From Mucilaginibacter sp. (GTDB lineage: Bacteria > Bacteroidota > Bacteroidia > Sphingobacteriales > Sphingobacteriaceae): a stretch of DNA of 64,000 bases. The stretch lies in NCBI RefSeq assembly GCF_028288205.1, contig NZ_JAQBOD010000056.1, positions 124,001-188,000 of the forward strand, in the 5' to 3' direction. Every line of letters begins with the position of its first letter. The first letter of the stretch is position 1. Made by a program: the position numbers and the translations under genes. Shown here in pieces: positions 1 through 8,363 of the stretch. The notes below the pieces were generated by a model. The model saw only the letters and a list, made by a program, of their open reading frames with translations. It was not told the origin of the DNA and did no database searches.

Positions 1-1236
1 ACCTAACTCGTTAGCCGTAACAAATTCTGTAACCTTCAATACTTTTGATTGCGCATCTTGCTCTAACGCCAGCTCATCAGCATTTGCAGCTACATCATCA
101 CGTTTTTGACGACGGAATTTAGCCCGCTGTGCAAACTTGCCAGATTTACCTGCGCCACTTAAACGGGCAAGGGTTGCCTTAATTTGGTCTTGTATATCTT
201 TTTCTGAAGGCTCTTCTTTAGGGCCGGTATTTGCCGGAGCATTACGGTTAAAGTTACTATTAGGGCGATTGCCTTGATAGCCACCACCGGTATTATGAGG
301 CCTGTTCCTGAAATCGGGACGGTTAGCATTATTGTTACCGCCACTTTGTGGAGCTGTGCCACCGCCGGCCGGGTTAGCCCCCTGCTGATTGGTGTTGCCG
401 CCACTTTGTCCTGGAGGTGGATTATCCTTACGTTTTCTTTTGCGTTTATGATCCGCGTTAGTGTTTGATGATGAAGCTACCGGGTTACGTTTTGGCACAA
501 CAGGTAAAGTTATCCTGCCAACAATATTCGGTCCACTTAAACGCGCGGCCTTAGCCCTGATAACATCAGGGTCGCCACCTTCTTCATTAGGTTCAGCAGC
601 AACAGGTGTTACAACCGGAGTTACTATTTTTTTCACCTCTTCAGCCTTTGGAGGCTCGGGTGCAACTTCCTTTTTAATTTCAGCTACGGGTTCTGGTAGT
701 TTTATTTCTTCTATTGGTTCTGCTTTTGGCGCAACTGGCTCTGGCTTTACAACTTCTTTTTCAATCTTCTCGGTTGGTTTAGCATGTAAATTATTCAGGT
801 CTATTTTCCCAACAATTTTTACACCCGGAAGTGAATCACTACTTTGCTCTTCTGCCTTTACAGGCTCAGGAGCAGGTGCCGGCTTTGGTATTTCAACCGG
901 GGCAGATGGCGCTGTGTAGTTGCCGGCATTTTTTATCAGAATCTCTTCATTCTCAAAATCCCTTGAACGACGGTTAGTTTCAACCGGCTTATCAGGAGTA
1001 ATGCCGGGCTCATCTTTACGTATCTTGCCGATACTTATCTGCTTGGCTTCTTCCTTAATACTTTTGTCAATAGCAAACTCTTTCAACAATGCGCCGTACA
1101 TGTCGTTATCCAGCTTTGCCATAGGTTGTTTGTCAACCTTATAGCCTTTTGTAGCCAAAAAGTCGACAATGGTACCCATACCAATGTTAAGCTCTTTTAC
1201 TGCTTTTATTAATTTTATTGATTTGTCTTCTGACAT
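1..1236 (-). CDS. infB: Translation initiation factor IF-2, N-terminal part (partial)
   Basis: The reading frame is open from an ATG at 1236 to the left edge (412 codons, no stop), so the C-terminal GTPase is outside the window. The first ~75 residues start MSEDKSIKLIKAVKELNIG and form an IF2_N-type helical domain. A long low-complexity linker rich in Pro, Glu, Lys and Ala follows, then an Asn/Gly/Gln-rich stretch (~residues 255-335) and a basic segment with RAKFRRQKRDD. This long disordered linker is typical of Bacteroidota IF-2. IF-2 delivers initiator fMet-tRNA to the ribosome. The gene lies 63 nt downstream of nusA in the conserved rimP-nusA-infB order, so it is probably cotranscribed. 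Identity rests on the IF2_N domain and the synteny. Confidence 0.93.
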   Translation of the reverse strand, partial: MSEDKSIKLIKAVKELNIGMGTIVDFLATKGYKVDKQPMAKLDNDMYGALLKEFAIDKSIKEEAKQISIGKIRKDEPGITPDKPVETNRRSRDFENEEILIKNAGNYTAPSAPVEIPKPAPAPEPVKAEEQSSDSLPGVKIVGKIDLNNLHAKPTEKIEKEVVKPEPVAPKAEPIEEIKLPEPVAEIKKEVAPEPPKAEEVKKIVTPVVTPVAAEPNEEGGDPDVIRAKAARLSGPNIVGRITLPVVPKRNPVASSSNTNADHKRKRKRKDNPPPGQSGGNTNQQGANPAGGGTAPQSGGNNNANRPDFRNRPHNTGGGYQGNRPNSNFNRNAPANTGPKEEPSEKDIQDQIKATLARLSGAGKSGKFAQRAKFRRQKRDDVAANADELALEQDAQSKVLKVTEFVTANELG

Positions 1237-1299
1237 TTATTAATTCTTTCTCTGCTTTATTTTAGTGCAAAAATACGATTTTAATTTTGCTTATTTTTT

Positions 1300-2535
1300 T
1301 TATTCAAATTCTGCTTGTAAAACTGATAGTACTTCTTTTACTGTTTCTTCTTCTAAATCGGTACGTTTTACCAATTCGCCTACAGTTAAAGCTAAAACTG
1401 ATTTTGCTGTATCTAAACCAATACGTTTAAATTCATCAATGATCCAGCTTTCAATTTCATCTGAAAATTCTTCAATATCCACATCTTCATCATGTTCATC
1501 AGCCTCGCGGTAAACATCAATTTCATAACCGGTTAATTTACCGGCCAGTTTAATGTTATGCCCACCACGGCCTATCGCTAATGATACCTGGTCGGGTTTT
1601 AAATATACTGCTGCTGTTTTTTTCTCATCATCCAGTTTAATAGATGTGATTTTAGCCGGCGATAATGCCCGTTGTATATATAACTGAATATTATTAGTAT
1701 AGTTTATTACATCGATATTTTCGTTCTTCAACTCGCGAACGATACCATGTATACGCGATCCCTTCATGCCCACACAAGCACCAACCGGGTCAATACGATC
1801 ATCGTATGATTCAACCGCTACTTTGGCTCTTTCGCCCGGCTCACGTACAATTTTCTTGATAGTTATTAAACCATCAAAAATTTCAGGTACTTCCAGCTCA
1901 AATAAGCGCTGTAAAAACTCAGGCGCTGTGCGCGATATAATGATCTTAGGGTTGCTGTTCAACATATCTACCTTATAAACAATAGCTTTTACGCTATCGC
2001 CCTTTTTAAAGTAGTCGGCAGGTATTTGCTCTGTTTTGGGCAATAAAAGTTCATTGCCTTCATCATCAAGTACTAATGTCTCTTTTTTCCATACCTGGTA
2101 AACTTCACCTGTCACAATCTCACCAACGCGATCTTTATATTTCTTAAATATCTCGTCTTTCTCCAGTTCTAATATTTTAGATACCAGTGTTTGACGGGCA
2201 GCTAATATAGCACGACGACCAAAGCTCTCTAAAGTGATCAACTCGATATAGTCATCACCTACTTCCAGATCCGGATCAAGCGTTTTTGCTTCTTTTAATT
2301 CAATTTCCAGGTCATCGTCCTCACTAAAACCATCTTCCATAACCACACGTGTGCGCCAAATTTCTAAGTCGCCATTATCTGTATTTACAATTACGTCACA
2401 ATTTTCATCGGTTCCGTATTTTTTACGGATCATACTTCTGAAAACGTCTTCCAGCACGCTCATCATCGTTGGACGATCGATGTTTTTGAAATCTTTGAAT
2501 TCCTGGAAAGAATCAATTAAATTAATATTACTCAT
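1300..2535 (-). CDS. nusA: Transcription termination/antitermination protein NusA
   Basis: The 411-aa protein has the NusA order: an N-terminal RNA-polymerase-binding domain (residues ~1-130), an S1 domain (~135-205, starting near VGEIVTGEVYQVWKKE), and two KH domains (KH1 with GACVGMKGSRIHGIV, KH2 with LAIGRGGHNIKLAGKLTGYE). It ends with an acidic segment and one short helical C-terminal repeat. NusA binds RNA polymerase and nascent RNA, modulates pausing and termination, and in other bacteria feeds back on its own operon. It lies 5 nt downstream of rimP and upstream of infB. Its length suits Bacteroidota NusA, which is shorter than the E. coli protein. Confidence 0.97.
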   Translation of the reverse strand: MSNINLIDSFQEFKDFKNIDRPTMMSVLEDVFRSMIRKKYGTDENCDVIVNTDNGDLEIWRTRVVMEDGFSEDDDLEIELKEAKTLDPDLEVGDDYIELITLESFGRRAILAARQTLVSKILELEKDEIFKKYKDRVGEIVTGEVYQVWKKETLVLDDEGNELLLPKTEQIPADYFKKGDSVKAIVYKVDMLNSNPKIIISRTAPEFLQRLFELEVPEIFDGLITIKKIVREPGERAKVAVESYDDRIDPVGACVGMKGSRIHGIVRELKNENIDVINYTNNIQLYIQRALSPAKITSIKLDDEKKTAAVYLKPDQVSLAIGRGGHNIKLAGKLTGYEIDVYREADEHDEDVDIEEFSDEIESWIIDEFKRIGLDTAKSVLALTVGELVKRTDLEEETVKEVLSVLQAEFE

Positions 2536-2540
2536 TTTTC

Positions 2541-3011
2541 TTACTTAAATGATATTAAAACCTTTGTTTCTGTTATTTGCTCTATCGGGATAACGCTTTC
2601 AATAATTTCGGCCTTTTTCCCTTTTTCTTTTATTTTTTCTTCAATCAGTACGGCGTCTTCTGTAATTGCCGTTAGCTTACCTTCTCTTTTATTACCATCA
2701 GCCATTTTTATAGCCAGGTCCCTGCCAATGTTTTTGGTGTATTGTCTTACCATAGTTAGTGGTAAATCAATACCCGGCGATGAAACTTCAAGATTGTAAG
2801 GTGTTTTTATCACATCCTCTTCTTCCAGTTTAAAACCTACATAACGGCTTATCTGCACACATTCGGCTATCCCAATACCTTTATCACCATCAACCAGTAT
2901 AATCAGTTTTCCGTTCGGTTGTAATTTAGCACTCACCAAAAACAGATCAGGCCGCGCAATTTCGGAAATCTTCTCTTCAACCAGTTCAACAACCCTTTTT
3001 TCAATGTTCAT
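2541..3011 (-). CDS. rimP: Ribosome maturation factor RimP
   Basis: The 156-aa protein has the RimP two-domain layout: an N-terminal alpha/beta domain carrying LIILVDGDKGIGIAECVQIS and YNLEVSSPGIDLPL, then an Sm-like C-terminal domain (GRDLAIKMADGNKREGKL). RimP acts in late 30S subunit assembly. It is the first gene of the rimP-nusA-infB operon and is followed by nusA after 5 nt. The start ATG is at 3011. Its leader of about 80 nt contains a GC-rich hairpin (3056-3082) downstream of a promoter-like element (3096-3103). Confidence 0.95.
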   Translation of the reverse strand: MNIEKRVVELVEEKISEIARPDLFLVSAKLQPNGKLIILVDGDKGIGIAECVQISRYVGFKLEEEDVIKTPYNLEVSSPGIDLPLTMVRQYTKNIGRDLAIKMADGNKREGKLTAITEDAVLIEEKIKEKGKKAEIIESVIPIEQITETKVLISFK

Positions 3012-3055
3012 ATCCGCCTTTCTTTTCCGCTATTACCGGAATGATTGGTAAACTA

Positions 3056-3082
3056 AAAGAGGGGGCAAATGGCCCCCTCTTT
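3056..3082 (-). terminator. GC-rich hairpin in rimP leader: terminator or attenuator
   Basis: An 11-bp perfect stem with a run of five G:C pairs and a 5-nt loop (3067-3071) is followed on the minus strand by TTTTAGTTT. It ends the lipoprotein gene at 3129-3545, but it also lies between a promoter-like TATATTTG (3096-3103) and rimP, so it could act as an attenuator of the rimP-nusA-infB operon. Confidence 0.7.
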
Positions 3083-3095
3083 CTTAATTTGGATG

Positions 3096-3103
3096 CAAAT
3101 ATA
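3096..3103 (-). promoter_or_regulatory. Bacteroidota -7 element (TATATTTG) for rimP operon
   Basis: TATATTTG on the minus strand matches the Bacteroidota -7 consensus TAnnTTTG. A TTG about 17 nt upstream (3121-3123) could serve as -33. Transcription would begin near 3090, giving a leader of ~80 nt to rimP. Confidence 0.45.
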
Positions 3104-3128
3104 CTAAAATATTTGATTTTCAAGCAGC

Positions 3129-3545
3129 TTATCGCTTAAAAATCAAATCAGTAAAATGTAATTTTCCAATGCGGGCATTGCCTTTAATATAATCCCATAT
3201 GTTTTTATTGCCCGCGTAATTATAATAGCGTACAAAATAGCTTTGTTGTTTGGTAAATGGGGTATCCGGAGTAAATACAAGTATGCTGTCTTTAAGCTGG
3301 TACTGCCCGGGCTGTATGGGTTGATAATCCTTCATGGCAGTATCTGCCGGCATGCGGTAAACAGCGAATAAACTTTGCCAGGCATTTATTGTATCCCTGT
3401 TAATATCATGCATAATAACAGGGTCGATCCCGGTTATTTTTAAAGATTGGTTGTTGTTGACCAGGCTAATATGTATGGTAGTTTTAGGTGGATTTGCTGT
3501 GCAACCCAGGCAAACGCATATTATTAACAACCAAATTTTTTTCAT
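3129..3545 (-). CDS. Small putative lipoprotein, function unknown
   Basis: The 138-aa protein begins MKKIWLLIICVCLGCTANPP, a charged start plus hydrophobic stretch ending in Cys. The lipobox (CLGC) is not ideal because the -3 position is Cys, so lipidation is likely but not certain. The mature part is mostly beta-like, with repeated phrases such as QYQLKDSILVFTPDTPF that look like an Ig-like domain. I do not recognise a family. It is divergent from nnrD/E (74 nt between start codons) and ends at the hairpin at 3056-3082. Confidence 0.72.
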   Translation of the reverse strand: MKKIWLLIICVCLGCTANPPKTTIHISLVNNNQSLKITGIDPVIMHDINRDTINAWQSLFAVYRMPADTAMKDYQPIQPGQYQLKDSILVFTPDTPFTKQQSYFVRYYNYAGNKNIWDYIKGNARIGKLHFTDLIFKR

Positions 3546-3619
3546 TAAGTAATAATACTAAAACAGATAGATTTAAAAGTATTATAAAACAAAAGGTATT
3601 AAATTTAAATTTATACCGT

Positions 3620-5125
3620 ATGCTGCCACTATTAACCGCCCAACAGATCCGCGAAGCGGATGCTCACACAATAGCTAATGAGCCTATTACTTCCATTTAT
3701 CTGATGGAGCGGGCATCGAAGGCATTTGTTGGTTGGTTTATTAATCGTTTTCCGGATAAGGGGCTGGTCATATCAGTTTATTGCGGCACAGGCAATAATG
3801 GTGGCGACGGGTTGGCAATAGCCCGTATGTTGCACGATCATAAATACTTAAATTTAGATATTAAAATTGCCCGATATACTGATAAGGCAACCGACGACTT
3901 TAATATCAACCTGCACCGTTTGCAGCAAATGGGCCTTAACTTACACGAACTTAAAACCAATGCAGAATTTCCTACTGAAAATAGCGCCATTATTATTGAT
4001 GCCTTATTGGGCAGTGGATTAAATAAGCCATTAAGTGGCGATTATAAGAGGCTGGCAACATACATTAACCAATTAAAAAAACCAGTTGTTGCTGTTGATG
4101 TACCCACCGGTTTTTTTACTGATGGCGAAATTGATAGCGAGGCTGTTGTTATAAAGGCCGACCTGGTAATTACTTTTCAACAACCTAAAATTAATTTTCT
4201 GCTGCCCGAATCTGCCCCGCACATTAAATGCTGGGAGGCGGTAAATATTGGCATTGATGAGGGGTTTATAGCATCGCTTAAATCACCTTACCTGTTTATT
4301 GAGGAAAAGGACATAAAGAAACTGCTAAAGCCACGCCGTAACTTCAGCAATAAAGGAACCTACGGGCATGCTTTAATTGTGGCCGGCCAGGCAGAAACTA
4401 TGGGGGCCGCTTTATTAAGTTCGGCAGGATGTGCATATGCCGGAGCGGGCTTAACCACGGCTTGCGTACCCGAAAGCGGTCTTACTGCTTTAAATACTTA
4501 CCTGCCTGAGATTATGGCAATTGTAAGAAAGGGAGATGAACCACCCCAAATTGAATGGGAGCAGTTTGCTACCATAGGTATAGGCCCGGGTTTAGGAAAA
4601 GATAAAAATGCCTTAGCACTAATAACCGAAATTTTTGCAAACTATAAAAAGCCTGTGGTTATTGATGCGGATGCGCTTAACCTGCTGGCAAGCAATCCTG
4701 AGCTTTGGGAAAAAGTACCCGCTGGAAGTATATTAACCCCGCATATGAAAGAGTTCGACCGTTTGTTTGGCAAACATGCCAACTGGTGGCAGCGCCTGCA
4801 AAGCAGTTTAGAAAAGGCAAAGCAGCATCATATATATATCGTTTTAAAAAATGATTACACACTGATAGCCACCCCCGATGGAAATGTTTATTTTAACAGC
4901 ACCAGTAATCCTGCAATGGCAACCGGTGGTATGGGCGATGTGCTTACAGGTATTATCACCTCTTTATTGGCGCAAAAATATTCTCCCCGCGAAGCTTGCC
5001 TTATTGGGGTATTTATACATGGAAAAGCGGGCGATGAACTGGCGATGCCCAATCGCTTAAATGTTGTTTTGCCTGGGCAACTGGCCAAACATTTACCCAT
5101 TACAATGGCAAAATTAATGGCATAA
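3620..5125 (+). CDS. nnrD: Bifunctional NAD(P)H-hydrate epimerase / ADP-dependent dehydratase
   Basis: The 501-aa protein is a fusion of the two NAD(P)HX repair enzymes. Residues ~1-215 are the YjeF_N epimerase (NnrE), with YCGTGNNGGDGLAIARML and IIDALLGSGLNKPLSG. Residues ~235-495 are the ribokinase-like dehydratase (NnrD), with NKGTYGHALIVAGQ, GIGPGLGKDKNAL and the catalytic TGGMGDVLTG. Together they convert both epimers of hydrated NAD(P)H back to the active cofactor. The frame is open further upstream, but the ATG at 3620 (MLPLLTAQQIREADA) fits the usual YjeF_N start. A hairpin terminator follows at once. Confidence 0.95.
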   Translation: MLPLLTAQQIREADAHTIANEPITSIYLMERASKAFVGWFINRFPDKGLVISVYCGTGNNGGDGLAIARMLHDHKYLNLDIKIARYTDKATDDFNINLHRLQQMGLNLHELKTNAEFPTENSAIIIDALLGSGLNKPLSGDYKRLATYINQLKKPVVAVDVPTGFFTDGEIDSEAVVIKADLVITFQQPKINFLLPESAPHIKCWEAVNIGIDEGFIASLKSPYLFIEEKDIKKLLKPRRNFSNKGTYGHALIVAGQAETMGAALLSSAGCAYAGAGLTTACVPESGLTALNTYLPEIMAIVRKGDEPPQIEWEQFATIGIGPGLGKDKNALALITEIFANYKKPVVIDADALNLLASNPELWEKVPAGSILTPHMKEFDRLFGKHANWWQRLQSSLEKAKQHHIYIVLKNDYTLIATPDGNVYFNSTSNPAMATGGMGDVLTGIITSLLAQKYSPREACLIGVFIHGKAGDELAMPNRLNVVLPGQLAKHLPITMAKLMA

Positions 5126-5157
5126 AAAAACGGAGCAAGTATTATGCATCCGTTTTT
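5126..5157 (+). terminator. Intrinsic terminator after nnrD/E
   Basis: A 9-bp stem (5126-5134 with 5149-5157) is preceded by A residues and ends in TTTTT. It starts one base after the stop codon of the NAD(P)HX repair gene. Confidence 0.8.
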
Positions 5158-5299
5158 CCTACTTATTAACTGATCTTATAAAGAACTAATACTCTGAGAA
5201 AATTATTGATAAGACGCAGGCAGTCTTGAATAGTTACAAAAAAAGCACTTTTTTTGTTAAAAAACGCATTTTTTGTAAAAATTAACTTTTTTTAACCAC

Positions 5300-5411
5300 T
5301 TTAACCAAAAATGTAAATTTTTATGGGTATAAAATGGCATGCAATGCCCCTTTTTTTGTTTTTATGGCATTTTTCAAGTAAAATCCATAAAAATTTACAT
5401 TTTTGGTTAAA
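5300..5411. repeat. 112-bp element with perfect 27-bp terminal inverted repeats (MITE-like)
   Basis: Bases 5300-5326 are the exact reverse complement of 5385-5411. The 58-bp centre holds a small hairpin (GGCAT/ATGCC at 5336-5348). A further partial copy of the arm core (AAAATGTAAATTTT) follows at 5411-5424. The element fills the gap between the nnrD/E terminator and the truncated anti-sigma gene, where the missing half of that gene would be expected. No protein is encoded. It could be a miniature inverted-repeat element or a long RNA hairpin. The rest of 5158-5587 holds nothing recognisable. Confidence 0.8.
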
Positions 5412-5587
5412 AAATGTAAATTTTGATGAAATCTCAATTGAAATGATACAGGATTTGAATTTATTGACCTATATGTCAAAACTCGTCAATAAGCATCATT
5501 TCGCTCATGGCTGGGTTAGTACTGCCGCCTCTTGGCCACGGTTACTTCAAATGCATTGGGTAAACAATAGCAGCTTTTTGTTTTTTA

Positions 5588-5842
5588 CTACCGAAGGTAG
5601 TAAACGTGTGCTAAATTGGTAACCAGGCTATTTAATATTTTATTACGTTGATTTTTTGAAGGTTCAATCGCGTTGGCAATTGCATATTGTTCCAGTGCCT
5701 TTTCCATCTCCACAATCTCCGCCTTTATTACCGGATGTTTTTGAATCATTGCTTCCACCTGCAGCTTTTCTTCCGGGAGTATATACCTCAGAACGTAAAG
5801 CTCCAAAATGCCCGATTCAATGTATGCTTTTACATCTTCCAC
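5588..5842 (-). CDS. Truncated anti-sigma factor (RskA-type N-terminal domain only)
   Basis: The 84-aa product starts MEDVKAYIESGILELYVLRY and matches the cytoplasmic sigma-binding N-terminus of Bacteroidota anti-sigma-K factors, including the LELYVL and PEEKLQVEAM phrases. Full-length relatives run to roughly 250-280 residues, with a transmembrane helix and a periplasmic RskA domain. Here the frame ends after ILNSLVTNLAHVYYLR. A +1 shift would continue as LLPSVVKNKKLLLF, like the usual linker, before another stop. The rest of the gene is absent and the inverted-repeat element lies beyond. It follows the sigma gene after 7 nt. It is either a decaying gene or a soluble anti-sigma protein with no membrane control. 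Confidence 0.75.
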   Translation of the reverse strand: MEDVKAYIESGILELYVLRYILPEEKLQVEAMIQKHPVIKAEIVEMEKALEQYAIANAIEPSKNQRNKILNSLVTNLAHVYYLR

Positions 5843-5849
5843 CTTCGGC

Positions 5850-6398
5850 TCAATTAAAATTTTTCCTAAGTTCTATAATTGCCATTCGTAACCGGGTTTT
5901 AATGGTTCCAAGCGGAATGCCTAATTCGTCGGCTGCTTCTACATGGGTATAACCTTTAAAATAAACCAGCTCAAGAATAGACTTTTGCTCGGGCTTTAGT
6001 GTTTGTACTAAATCTTTAATGCCCATTAAATCAGGCTTATAAACTGTATGTCTTTGTTCGTCAATAGAAGTTACGTTATTTTCTAACTCTTGGTTTTTGC
6101 CGAGGTTCTTAAATTCTTTTGACCTTAATTTATCAATAGATAGGTTGCGCGCAATATTTACCATCCAGGTAAATAGACGTCCTTTTTCGGCACTGTAACT
6201 GGGAAACGAATGCCATATTTTTACAAAAGCTTCTTGTAAAATATCCTCTGAGGTGGGGATATCTATAATGATTCTCGCAATTACACCAAATAGAGATGGG
6301 GAGTACATATCGTACAATGCTTCTATGGCGATCTTTTCACGGTTCCTCAACGCCAGCACCAGTTCTTCTTCTGAAAGAGATATTTTCTTTTTGCTCAA
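5850..6398 (-). CDS. ECF RNA polymerase sigma factor (SigK-like)
   Basis: The 182-aa protein has an intact sigma-70 region 2 (IEALYDMYSPSLFGVIARI, then SEDILQEAFVKIWHSF and RLFTWMVNIARNLSIDKLR) and region 4 (LKPEQKSILELVYFKGYTH, EAADELGIPLGTIKTRLRMA). It would direct RNA polymerase to a small regulon. Pairing with an RskA-type anti-sigma gene 7 nt downstream is the usual Bacteroidota arrangement, but that partner has lost its membrane and periplasmic parts, so control of this sigma factor is probably altered. lipA lies just upstream on the same strand (23-nt gap), so the two may be cotranscribed. Confidence 0.93.
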   Translation of the reverse strand: MSKKKISLSEEELVLALRNREKIAIEALYDMYSPSLFGVIARIIIDIPTSEDILQEAFVKIWHSFPSYSAEKGRLFTWMVNIARNLSIDKLRSKEFKNLGKNQELENNVTSIDEQRHTVYKPDLMGIKDLVQTLKPEQKSILELVYFKGYTHVEAADELGIPLGTIKTRLRMAIIELRKNFN

Positions 6399-6421
6399 AC
6401 GGGTGAAGATATGAAGGGATT

Positions 6422-7300
6422 TCAGATTTCGAACAGGTGTTTTTCAGCATGATATGATGATCGAACCAGCGGTCCGCTCTCTACATACTTAAAACCTTTA
6501 TCAAGCCCAATTTGTTTGTAAAAAGCAAATTGATCTGGATGTATCCAATCAATTACCGGGTGATGACTGCGCGTTGGCTGTAAATATTGACCCAAGGTTA
6601 ATATATGTACGCCGGCTTCCAGCAAGTCGTCCATTGCTTCTAAAACATCTTCTTCCTTTTCGCCTAAACCCAACATGATGCCTGATTTGGTACGTAATCC
6701 CGAAGCCGATATTTGCTTCAGTGCTTCCAAACTGCGATCATATTTAGCTTGTATACGTACTTCCTTTGTTAAGCGCCTTACGGTTTCAAGGTTATGCGAT
6801 ACTACTTCGGGGCGGGTTTCAATAACCCTGGCCAAATTATCCCATACACCTCTAAAGTCGGGCAGCAAGGTTTCTAAAGTAGTTTCGGGGCTTTCGCGGC
6901 GGATAGCATTAATAGTATCGGCCCAAATTATCGAACCGCCATCTTTCAAATCATCACGATCAACAGAAGTAATAACGCAATGCTTTACCTGCATTAGCTT
7001 AACCGAGTTTGCCACACGGTTAGGTTCATCTACATCAACAGCAAGCGGCCTGCCGGTTGCCACCGCGCAGAATGAGCAGGAGCGTGTGCAGATGTTGCCT
7101 AATATCATGAAGGTTGCAGTACCCGCACCCCAACACTCACCCATGTTAGGGCAATTGCCACTTTCGCAAATGGTATGCAACTTATGGGTATCAACCAAAC
7201 TTCGCACATGGGCATATTCTTTCCCAACGGGAAGTTTTACCCTTAGCCAATCAGGCTTGCGTTGTGGCTGATTAGCTGGAACTACCGGCAATTCTATCAT
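6422..7300 (-). CDS. lipA: Lipoyl synthase
   Basis: The 292-aa radical-SAM enzyme has both Fe-S cysteine sets: the auxiliary cluster ligands C45, C50 and C56 ([12 protein letters not shown]) and the radical-SAM CxxxCxxC at C71, C75 and C78 (CTRSCSFC). The C-terminal RSSYHAE carries the conserved Arg-Ser-Ser of LipA. It inserts two sulfur atoms into protein-bound octanoyl groups to make lipoate, including that on GcvH of the glycine cleavage system whose P-protein is encoded at 23415. The length is normal. Confidence 0.97.
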   Translation of the reverse strand: MIELPVVPANQPQRKPDWLRVKLPVGKEYAHVRSLVDTHKLHTICESGNCPNMGECWGAGTATFMILGNICTRSCSFCAVATGRPLAVDVDEPNRVANSVKLMQVKHCVITSVDRDDLKDGGSIIWADTINAIRRESPETTLETLLPDFRGVWDNLARVIETRPEVVSHNLETVRRLTKEVRIQAKYDRSLEALKQISASGLRTKSGIMLGLGEKEEDVLEAMDDLLEAGVHILTLGQYLQPTRSHHPVIDWIHPDQFAFYKQIGLDKGFKYVESGPLVRSSYHAEKHLFEI

Positions 7301-7390
7301 GGAACAAAAGTAGTTAAAAACCTGCTAACCCAATAAACGGCCAGAACAAATATTACAGTAAGTTGATGCTAACACAAATTAATAAAGTTT

Positions 7391-7398
7391 TAAATTTG
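7391..7398 (+). promoter_or_regulatory. -7 element TAAATTTG upstream of OsmC gene
   Basis: This is an exact match to the Bacteroidota -7 consensus TAnnTTTG, ending 26 nt before the ATG at 7424. No convincing -33 TTG is seen at the usual distance. Confidence 0.4.
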
Positions 7399-7423
7399 TA
7401 ATATCTTTTATAAAAATCAAATC

Positions 7424-7825
7424 ATGGCAACTATTGAAACAACATACCTTGGCGGACTAAGAACCGAGGCAACTCACCTACAATCCGGAACTAAATTAAT
7501 TACTGACGCGCCTACTGATAACAAAGGAAAAGGAGAAGCCTTTTCGCCAACCGATCTGTTGACCGAATCGTTAGCCGGATGCATGTTAACTACAATGGGT
7601 ATAGCTGCTGATACGCATGGCTTCGATATAGATAATACCAGTGCCGAGGTTACTAAAGTAATGGCCGCCAACCCCCGCCGTGTAGCCGAGATAGTTATCA
7701 ATCTGAAATTCCCGGCAACATATGATGATAAGGAAAGGAAAATATTAGAACTGGCAGCGCTTACCTGCCCGGTTTACGTAAGCCTGCATCCTGATGTTAA
7801 AAAAACAGTTGATTTTGGGTGGTAG
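7424..7825 (+). CDS. OsmC family protein
   Basis: The 133-aa protein has the OsmC/Ohr fold pattern: a strand-rich N-terminus (GGLRTEATHLQSGTKLITDA), the central helix PTDLLTESLAGCMLTTMGIAAD with the conserved peroxidatic Cys, and a C-terminal LAALTCPVYVSLHPDV with the second Cys. Such proteins reduce organic hydroperoxides with two redox cysteines. The subgroup (YhfA/OsmC-like) cannot be settled from sequence alone. It is monocistronic, with a -7 element upstream and a strong terminator downstream. Confidence 0.9.
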   Translation: MATIETTYLGGLRTEATHLQSGTKLITDAPTDNKGKGEAFSPTDLLTESLAGCMLTTMGIAADTHGFDIDNTSAEVTKVMAANPRRVAEIVINLKFPATYDDKERKILELAALTCPVYVSLHPDVKKTVDFGW

Positions 7826-7875
7826 GGTTTAGTGATTAGAGATTGGTTAATTATAGATTAGGCCTGTCAAAATAT

Positions 7876-7909
7876 AAAGCCCTGCAAGAAATACTTGCAG
7901 GGCTTTTGT
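7876..7909. terminator. Strong bidirectional intrinsic terminator
   Basis: A perfect 13-bp stem (7876-7888 with 7894-7906) and a 5-nt loop end in a T tract. It lies between the convergent OsmC and bacilliredoxin-like genes. Confidence 0.88.
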
Positions 7910-7942
7910 TCGTTATAAACTTTCCTGATTTTTAACCTATAA

Positions 7943-8272
7943 TTAATTAATCTCTGACATAGTCTCATCCACAGATATCTCACCATGCGATTGATCAAGA
8001 ATGCATTCGCCATCTTTAATTAATAATAATTGCGGTGATTCGTGGTGCACACTAAATAGCTGTGCTACATGGTTAGATATATCGCGGTACTGAATCAGGT
8101 CTAAAAAATACAGCGGCATATTTTCGGGTAAGTTTTCCCAATCTAATTCAAAACGCCTTTTAGCCATCATGCTGATGGAGCAGCGGGTGCTGTGTTTAAA
8201 AATTAAGCTATAACCTTGTTGTTCTTTAATTCGGGTAAGCTGATCTGTCGTTTCTAATAATGTCCACTTCAT
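7943..8272 (-). CDS. YtxJ-like monothiol bacilliredoxin (bacillithiol system)
   Basis: The 109-aa protein has a small thioredoxin-like fold. The motif FKHSTRCSISMMAKRRFE puts one Cys in a TRCS context, as in YtxJ/BrxC. The second half (PLYFLDLIQYRDISNHVA, then ESPQLLLIKDG) has the cis-Pro-containing strand expected of the fold. Such proteins remove bacillithiol from S-bacillithiolated proteins, which suggests the organism makes bacillithiol; that is inference from the family. The start was set to the ATG at 8272; a TTG three codons upstream is less likely. Confidence 0.82.
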   Translation of the reverse strand: MKWTLLETTDQLTRIKEQQGYSLIFKHSTRCSISMMAKRRFELDWENLPENMPLYFLDLIQYRDISNHVAQLFSVHHESPQLLLIKDGECILDQSHGEISVDETMSEIN

Positions 8273-8363
8273 ATGGCGCAAAGGTAAGCATGCTTATTTC
8301 GTTCTAAGTAATTACAACGTCAAACAAATATTTGTTTTAAGCAAGTTTAAGAAAATGACGGGA

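Noticed and set aside
1268..1275. Internal promoter (TATTTTTG on the minus strand) for infB
   Set aside because: It matches TAnnTTTG but no -33 element is at the right distance, and infB is most simply read from the operon promoter.
5323..5622. 99-codon open frame on the plus strand across the inverted repeat
   Set aside because: It begins inside the repeat arm, has no family pattern and overlaps the end of the anti-sigma gene on the other strand. It is most likely a chance frame in AT-rich DNA.
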